This document shows positions 57,568-64,000 of a DNA stretch of 64,000 nucleotides, in pieces; positions within the stretch are counted from its first letter, which is position 1; the number at the start of each line of letters is the position of its first letter. The DNA lies in assembly GCA_947034895.1 (NCBI GenBank), contig OX344763.1, positions 65,677,093 to 65,741,092 on the forward strand. Direction: 5' to 3'. The stretch is from Rhytidiadelphus loreus. Taxonomy: Eukaryota > Streptophyta > Bryopsida > Hypnales > Hylocomiaceae. The notes beneath the pieces were generated by a model that saw only the letters and a list, made by a program, of their open reading frames with translations, was not told the origin of the DNA and made no database searches. Made by a program: the position numbers and the translations under genes.

Positions 57568-58072
57568 CGTGAATTTTTTTGGCAAAAAACTGTATATTGT
57601 AAAGGGCCCTGCACAACGCCAACGACCAGTTCAATGAAGAGGAGGAGGATTTGGAATACACAGGGCGGGGACTAATGGGGCAGGGACGGACTTTTATAGT
57701 CCTCAAATCTGCCTGTCAAGGCGGGGACGTCTGGGACCAGGGCGGGGACGTGTACGAGCCAGGGCGGGGACGTGTCGGGCTGGGGCGGGGACAGCTCGGG
57801 CCGGGGCGCGGACGTGTCGGGCGGGGCGGGGACGTGTCGGGCTAGGGCACGGACGTGTGGCGGCTAGGGCGCGGACATGGGAGGGGCGGGGACTATAAAT
57901 CCCATGTGCTCCCTCATTTTTCCTTTGCCAAGTCCACGCCCTACGCCTCACACCTTTGTTTGCGCAAGCGACCCTCGGAAGTGAGTTTGGTGGGTGATTG
58001 GGCTTGGCCCACATATAGCACCCGGTTTTTTTTATTTTCTCCGAAACTTTGGTGGTTCCGAAATATTGTACA
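57568..58072. promoter_or_regulatory. Putative bidirectional promoter with GGGCGNGGACGT cluster 4
   Basis: Between divergent RING and kinase genes. About eleven forward copies of the motif at 57661-57896 (CAGGGCGGGGACGTG and variants), spaced roughly 18-26 bp. A TATA-like GGACTATAAATC follows at about 57888-57899, some 175 bp before the kinase ATG. Of the four clusters this has the most copies and the clearest promoter position. Confidence 0.6.
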
Positions 58073-59654
58073 ATGGCAGGACAAGGGAGTGGATCATCGG
58101 GTCACCGCTCGGTATTTGAAGACTTGGATGTAATTTTTGAGGTGGTGCCTCCAGCCACGAATGTGGCAGGGGCTTCAGGGTCATCCAATCCCTCATCATC
58201 CAGCAGGTCGAAGCGTAAAAACCAACCCAATCCTGACATGCCCCCTCGCGAATATGTGCTCGAGGCTAGAGCAATAGCGGTCAATTTTTACACGCGACGA
58301 AGTGTGGGAATGATGTGTAGAGAATACGTGAATTTCAACGAAGAAGGGTACCACAAGTTGAATGCTGAAGTGCGGCGAGAGTTGGAGACCAAATTTAGAG
58401 CATCCGAACGATTCAACAACTATCAAGATTACTGGTTGCATTCTGAGTGGTTGGATAAACAAGTGTCGCAGCTGACCACCAATATTGTGGCGAATTGGTG
58501 TTATCACACGAAGAAGAAAGATGATGGTAGTGATTGGGACACGCATGACAAGGAATTTGGTTCAAGATTGTACCAAATTCAGAAGTTCTCCCAACAATTT
58601 TCTTCCTCGCGTAGAAAGAAACAAGCACCATGGAAAGCGACGCTTGAAGACCAAATACGAGCTCATTGTGTGAGCGGAACATTCAAGTGGTTGGAAAGTT
58701 GCGTGAAAGTGAATCCCATGCTGAATCAAACTATGACTGGATCATATGGGACTGTGAGGAAGGTGGTGCTCACGAGACTACAAAGCATTCCCAGTTGGAT
58801 TTGCTTCGCCGGGAAGACTTTGAAGACCTCGAATGAGAAGGAGAAGCGTCAAGCTATTGTAAGCGAGGCGGGGGGGGTGTCCAGTGATACATCCTGGTAT
58901 CGTAAGACTTGCGTACATCCATCCAAAAACAATGGAAGGCTATACGCTATGGTGGAATGGAGGGTCTTTGATTTCTTTCTTGGCCAAGTACAACTCAAAA
59001 GTGAGTGAATCGTTGGATGTGGATGACATCACGAGACAACATGATGTAGGGTTGACGTAGGAAGAACTCGGTTGGGTTGCAACTTATCGCCGAAACCGCG
59101 TGAATTTGGCTTTATCATTGCTTGTCATAGTGGGAAAATGCCATGAAGCAAAATATTTACACAATGACATTACTCCATCCAACGTTTTGCTCCATTTTGA
59201 TGAATGGAAAGAAAACACAGTGTACATTGGGATTTGCGATTGGGGGCTTTCTGGTTGAGTTGTAGAGAAGGAGCCATCAAGGTATGGTTATCGAACCATG
59301 GAGGAGCTCCAACGGGAGAAAAAACAACGAAAACATGCAGCCCCTGAGTTGTTCTACATGTATGGAGAGAAGGGGTCAAAGACCTCACTTGAAGTCATGC
59401 AGAAAAAACACTTCTACTCCATGGCTGTTGATGCATATGCCACTGGATGGATAGCATATCAAATTTGGAAAGAAGAGTGGGATCCAAAGTATTTTACGAC
59501 CAAAAACCCAGAGCAGTATCAGCATTTGAGGATTCAACTACTGAGCCTCCAGAAAATAGATGTAGGCGAGAGGGCATCTGTGTCTGATGTTCTAGACACT
59601 TTGAGGAAGGCACCTCACTGTTGGACTATGCCCGACTGTTGTTATCGGACATAA
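58073..59654 (+). pseudogene. Protein-kinase gene carried by the hAT element, one frameshift and two stops
   Basis: ATG 58073 (MAGQGSGSSGHRS); an upstream ATG at 58049 is less likely. Residues 1 to about 220 form an unrecognised N-terminal region (REYVLEARAIAVNFYTRR). A kinase domain follows: Gly loop GSYGTVRKVVL (about 58737), Lys strand CFAGKTLKT (about 58803), then after a frameshift near 58960 the catalytic loop YLHNDITPSNVLLHF (Asp at 59165), CDWG in place of DFG (59238) and APE (59340-59348), ending DVGERASVSDVLDTLRKA. Stops: TAG 59058-59060 and TGA 59256-59258, both in frame. Kinases phosphorylate Ser/Thr or Tyr; the substrate is unknown. HND in the catalytic loop and DWG are unusual, so this could have been a divergent or weak kinase even before decay. 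Confidence 0.75.
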
Positions 59655-60626
59655 TATATTGTTTTCACTTTTTGAACTCTAGTATGTGATAGTTTTATAG
59701 GTAGACCATACATTTTTGGTTAGACGAGCATCAAGCATGTGTATTTCATGGTTGCTATACATTTCATACATAAAGATATGGACATATGGTGAAAATCTTG
59801 TAATATGCAATTTGGTCTTTCTTCCATCAAGACAGTTGTATGACTTCTGTGAATTTGTGAATGTGTAGTAAACAAAGTAGCAAACAACTAATTAGATTTG
59901 AAATTGATTTTTTAGAGTTTGATATACAGAAAAAGGCAAAAAGCTTAGAATCATTCGGTTTGATCAATGAGTAAAAAATTATGAGGATTATGAGGATTTT
60001 TTGTTTGCGGGCAGTTTTGGATTTCTTGCTCTAAAATAAACTTTGACATCCTTTATCTTATCCAATTTTCAATATTTTTGGACAAAAATAAAATTATAGG
60101 ATGTACATACATTATTACAACATTTCGACCATTGGAATTGTAAATTTTCAATTCCATATTTAAATTGTAAATAATTTAGTATTTTTAATCATTCTCTAGT
60201 ACTACCTACTTACTATTTTTTTCCTATATGTTGTACTATTCCAAATGATCTGAAATTTTTCAAGCATGTGGCCAACTTGTCTAGGAAAACAAATCCAAAG
60301 AAGCACCACCATTTAGGTCATTTTTTCATAGAAATGTGAGCTTGTGAAGTGCAGCTGCCCTGCTTTTCGCAGGGTCAAAAAAATGATTTTAGTTAATTTG
60401 AAATTTTGAATGCTTATATCTTGCAATCCACCCGGTGGAAATGTCTGAAATTTTTACCACAAGTTTTTGATACTATATAATACAACATCCTACGGTTAGA
60501 TATGTCAAAAAAAGTTTTTTATCAAAATTTTGGTAGTTGTACTAGAAATGACAGTTTGAGAGTTTTTGGTGAAAACATAGTGACGGTCCTTTAAGGGTTA
60601 AAAAAAGTCAACTTTAGTGTTGACCA
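59655..60626. other. Non-coding 3' part of the hAT element
   Basis: AT-rich, no gene. 60390-60600 is a diverged repeat of 54290-54500. Confidence 0.45.
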
Positions 60627-60669
60627 CATCGGACGGGCGAGACCTCTATCGGACGGGCGAACCGGACGT

Positions 60670-60690
60670 CCGTCCGGTATGACAACCCTG
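60670..60690 (-). repeat. Right TIR of the hAT element
   Basis: 21 bp ending CCGGTATGACAACCCTG, perfect inverse of the left TIR. It is preceded by two TCGGACGGGCGA sites and the palindrome CCGGACGTCCGTCCGG. Confidence 0.92.
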
Positions 60691-60737
60691 CCTAAAACCA
60701 TTTCCCCAAAAGAGTTTGGAGTTGAATGGGTTTAAAT
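60691..60737. repeat. Remainder of the 137-bp repeat copy split by the hAT element
   Basis: CCTAAAACCATTTCCCC then GAGTTTGGAGTTGAATGGGT continues the repeat unit exactly where it was broken at 45939. This confirms the element's right boundary. Confidence 0.85.
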
Positions 60738-61978
60738 TTCTTATAATTTTGATGAAGTTCTATATTTTTTTATATCAGATTATATTGTTCATTAGATTGA
60801 CCATATAATAATAGTAAAAAATTCTTTTTTTTTTGGTATTTCACTATATTTCTTCTTTTTTGTTTGAAGTTCTTATTTCTTTTTTCTTTTTACCTTTTTC
60901 AACATTGAAAATGTCCTTTTTTTTTGGGTTCACTCTGTCATTTCCTTTCTTAGGTAGCAAATAATGGTTTACAAGAAGAAAATGTCACTTCTATTTGATC
61001 CTTTAATTCTTGTGAACTTAATAAACCCCTAGAGCCAAAGGCCTTAAACCTACCGCCACCACGAAACACTAGCTTGGAACACAGAGGCATGCGTGGCATG
61101 GGACATGCCCATGCATGCGACAAGTCATGCCCGTTTCTATCCTAGAAACAGGCTAGAACACAACAACTGAAACACTGCAATTTTCTCCAGGCAGACCCTA
61201 TCAGGTAGGAAAAAACAATGCATGGATGTGTTGTGGCAAGCATTCAAAGTGACCAGCACGTGGAAGAGGGGCCAGGAGATGGCAGACTGCGACAGTAGGG
61301 GGCCAGAATAATAAATACACTACTAGAAAATGACGACCATTCTAACAGAAAATGGACAAGTTTTTGTTGTTTTGTGCACCATTGGACATGACTTGTCAAG
61401 TTTGACTAATTTTTGTACTTGCTTCTAAAAATGTGGCTTCAATTCTGTTGATTTGGGTACTGAGGCTTTTGATATTTTCTTGAATGCTAATTTTCCTATT
61501 TGACTTGCTGAAGTGGTATCCTTGTTATCATGGAAATGCAACGTAAAATTTTATTCAGTGCATGTAAATTTTTTTTACCACTTTATAGCAGCAATAAATG
61601 CAAGATTTAGAAATAGTATATGAAAACTCTGTTCACACTTGTTAACTATGTGACATGAAAATAAATATAGTAAAAAAGTCATCTTTGTCATTAATTCAGA
61701 CTCGAGGTTGCTTGCATTTGCAAAGCACATGTGTCGCTTCAACGTCTAATTGTACTAAAAAATTCAGAACTGATTGACCTTCCTAATGTCACTTTGGAGG
61801 TACTACCCCAGCCTGGGATCTCTTAAGGCTTGGAAATTGTCCTCCTATAATTATTGTATTCTCTCTGTTCTTCCATATACAGTGACCTCGACATCTTCGG
61901 AATGGATCTTCAGGAGGTAAAGAACAAATTACACTTTTTCTTATCTGTAAATGTGACCTCCTACTTACATAAATGGAA
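60738..61978. other. Non-coding stretch
   Basis: No recognisable gene. A GCATGCGTGGCATGGGACATG word cluster near 61088 is a local direct repeat. Confidence 0.4.
61318..61365. mobile_element. Possible truncated CACTA-type end
   Basis: CACTACTAGAAAATGACGACC resembles the outer bases of the MITE at 26292. No matching right end was found within a few kilobases. Confidence 0.3.
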
Positions 61979-62155
61979 TTACAAATGCATTCCAACTAGC
62001 ACGAAACGAAACACTTTGTGATGATCAATGATATTGACAGCATCATTGCGGTCCACCAAAGCTAGAACAATTGATTGCGCAACATCTTCATGGACCAAGC
62101 CTACGTACATAAGGCCCAATGCTACGACAACAAGCCTTGCTAAGTCAATTCCAGC
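61979..62155 (-). pseudogene. Fragment resembling 26S proteasome subunit RPN1 (PSMD2)
   Basis: The minus-strand frame from 62155 reads AGIDLARLVVVALGLMYVG then LVHEDVAQSIVLALVDRNDA. This resembles the repeat region of RPN1, where LGLxYVG, CNEEVAQ and FALMDRSEA occur (from knowledge of the family). The upstream codons are stops and the match ends after about 40 residues, so it is a pseudogene scrap or captured exon. RPN1 is a scaffold of the proteasome base. The similarity is short and could be by chance. Confidence 0.4.
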
Positions 62156-62159
62156 TCAT

Positions 62160-64000
62160 CATTCTTGCACTGCAGGTGTAAGTAGATCCTTTCTCTGCAT
62201 ATAAATAACAACCGAACAAATGTTAAACACTCCTTCCACTATAGGTTTGAAAACTATGAACATAACTGTTCATGCTGCAACCTTACATTGACAATTTCAA
62301 TTCTCTATGCTAGTCGACTTCTGAGTACTAGACAATCATCCCTGAAACCAAATGAATCAAGTGATAGCCTGAAGAGTGAAGATATACACATTCAAAGAAA
62401 ATGAATACATTCTCTTGAAGTCTCTAAGTACTACTAAGAGATAAATAAGGAGTTGAATGAATTTCCTATCCCATTCTTCCTGACACTGAACATGTCCTAC
62501 TCTGAGACCCATGTTAACTCCGATCCGGACCGGTAGATCTTAGTCATCTTACTTGTTTACAGAGTCATAGAACAAAGCGTAAGGCTCTTAGTGTCCAGTG
62601 TTCCTTTCACATAGGTGATTAGAACTCACCACTTTCAGACAAATAATAACTATATTTGTATCATGTTCCGAAAATCACCTAGCACAGTCATCGACATCCT
62701 ACTGTAGAATGGGCTCCTAATCAAACAAGATCGTAGAGAGGTCTATAACTGAGCGATCCCTTTACAAAGGTCACGACTCTAATCACGATGTGAATGTCAA
62801 AGCAATGACAGTGCGAACTTGACCACTACCAAATACCATGTTGTACTAATCTTTCTGTTCTTCTCTTTTATAAATAAACAGACTTCAGCACTATCTTCGG
62901 CTACTTCATTGATCATAAACTTCTCTTCAAAGATACAAGTCCCTTTCAAATTGAACAGAAAAATCATTTTTTATGATGAAGGTCTTCATACATTACTGAA
63001 ATAAACGTCGGCCGTTTATTCACGGGTACCAAAACATGAAATAATCCTTTAAAAACGTCTTATAACTACATAATTAGATATCACTGAAAGTCGTACCACT
63101 TAAAAGTCAACGGTTAATTATCCCTTCAGAAGTGTGGGAACGTCATTTTGAACAACATTGCATGTAGTGACCCATACAATGATACAACTGCACCCTGACC
63201 CACTTCAGGAGCCTCAATCAAACACAGACCTTCAATTAGTACTTAGTGCAAGTCAAATGATTCATATTGATTGCATCAAAATATGAAGCACATATATCCA
63301 CAAACTAATAGCATATGCAAGTTCAAATACAAAACTGAATAAGAATAGCTTGCCACACTTCGTAAAAAACAAACAGACACTTCTACATGTTCGGCAAGTG
63401 CTACCACAAAGTTCACTTTTACTTGTCTTTGTACCCAGAAACTCAATTTCTTTTCAGTGAAGCAATATATGACAAAGATGACCTATACTCTCACCTTCCA
63501 TCCATAAGTGCCGATCATACGATCATTGACGTGAAGGTCAAGAAACACTGTGACACTGCCTTCATTAAACTTCGTTTTCCTCTTCACTTTTGAAAAAAAT
63601 ACAATACGTCAATGTAGTCGACCATTTCCTCTTCAAATTGTATAGAAGCACCCTGGCTCCAACGAGTATTTCATGAAATTACCTCTAAACATTGAGTGAA
63701 AACGAAGACATGACAAAGCAAAATCGTGGCAAACTTCTAGAAGCACTTGACACGGGTTTTCCCCATTCAATACTTATAAGGAGTAGGTCAACAAAATAAA
63801 ATGCAAACGAACTATCTAACCTTCAGTTCTTGCCGTATATGACTACCAGGGAGAAGACCATCACTAATCTAATGTGAACAAAGAGCACACTGACCTGCCA
63901 ACCAAAAAAAAAAGTAGACCTGCTGCATTTCTAATCACTTTTTGTATGCTAATTAATAAGCGCGGTTTTCCGTAATTGCAGTGCACCATCAACACAACAG
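62160..64000. other. Non-coding stretch to the window end
   Basis: No gene, repeat or element that I can support. Short reading frames (for example 62819-63004 and 63387-63593) lack recognisable features. Confidence 0.4.

Larger units (their letters stand above)
45940..60690. mobile_element. 14,751-bp hAT transposon carrying transposase, RING-finger gene and kinase gene
   Basis: The ends are a perfect 21-bp inverted pair starting CAGGGTTGTCATACCGGAC (45940-45960 and 60670-60690). The flanks carry an 8-bp duplication CCTAAAAC (45932-45939 and 60691-60698), the hAT signature. Both ends have subterminal CGGACGGGCGA-type repeats (45953-46025; 60627-60675). Inside: a hAT transposase (minus, 46945-50427), a 226-bp tandem array, a RING-finger gene (minus, 55201-57567), a divergent kinase gene (plus, 58073-59654) and four clusters of GGGCGNGGACGT. 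Most plant hAT elements are a few kilobases, so this is unusually long and carries cargo. Confidence 0.9.

Noticed and set aside
57661..57896. GC-rich array as a protein-coding repeat
   Set aside because: Short reading frames across it have no consistent frame between clusters, and the motif occurs in both orientations in cluster 2.
45940..60690. Two separate hAT elements rather than one of 14.7 kb
   Set aside because: The 21-bp TIRs match perfectly, the 8-bp duplication matches, the split host repeat resumes exactly, and the same GC motif runs through the interior. No internal TIR copy was seen.

Overview
The window looks like a transposon-dense, gene-poor stretch of a land-plant nuclear genome. 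The evidence is Arabidopsis-type CCCTAAA telomere-like repeats inside the sequence, GT-AG introns, and plant-type transposon families (MULE with SWIM finger, hAT, CACTA-like MITEs, a plant gag-like domain). The mix of families suggests a non-seed plant (fern, lycophyte or bryophyte), but this is inference and I cannot fix the species. I recognise no intact housekeeping gene; the nearest is a short decayed fragment resembling the proteasome subunit RPN1.

Layout. 0-4.1 kb (-): a MULE-type transposase gene in one continuous frame (one intron), broken by five stop codons. 4.8-15.6 kb (+): a 13-exon gene, head-to-head with the MULE, joining a ParB/sulfiredoxin-like domain to a beta-class amino-methyltransferase-like domain. 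Its introns and 3' flank, and the MULE intron, hold nine copies (two partial) of a small foldback element whose stem arms co-vary. 16.4-17.4 kb: a decayed second copy of the methyltransferase tail and 3' flank, ending in a hAT-like terminus. 17.4-21.3 kb: non-coding, with interstitial telomere repeats. 21.3-24.5 kb: six palindromes in front of a DUF7869-type, transposase-like gene. 25.4-26.6 kb: an unrecognised broken gene split by a MITE. 26.6-30.3 kb: a foldback-like element with tandem-repeat arms.

31.4-39.0 kb: two related gag-only elements, the second nested in the first in opposite orientation, each with a perfect 5-bp target duplication and TG...CA ends but no visible LTRs. 39.1-42.9 kb (-): a plant member of a transposase-like family with FSENYS and SHGKG motifs, with a minisatellite in its intron. 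45.2-60.7 kb: a 137-bp tandem repeat into which a 14,751-bp hAT element is inserted (21-bp perfect TIRs, 8-bp target duplication). That element carries a long open hAT transposase, a RING-finger gene and a divergent protein-kinase gene. Four clusters of a GC-rich 12-mer lie in its putative promoters and one end.

How it fits together: most genes here are transposases or transposon cargo. Most are broken by stop codons in otherwise open frames, with few frameshifts. In the two gag copies several stops can be aligned to CAG or CAA in the sister copy, consistent with decay of methylated cytosines. The exception is the hAT transposase frame, which is open for 1,160 codons but has Asn where the second catalytic Asp is expected. 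The two observations I rate highest are the hAT element with kinase and RING cargo, and the ParB-methyltransferase fusion gene.
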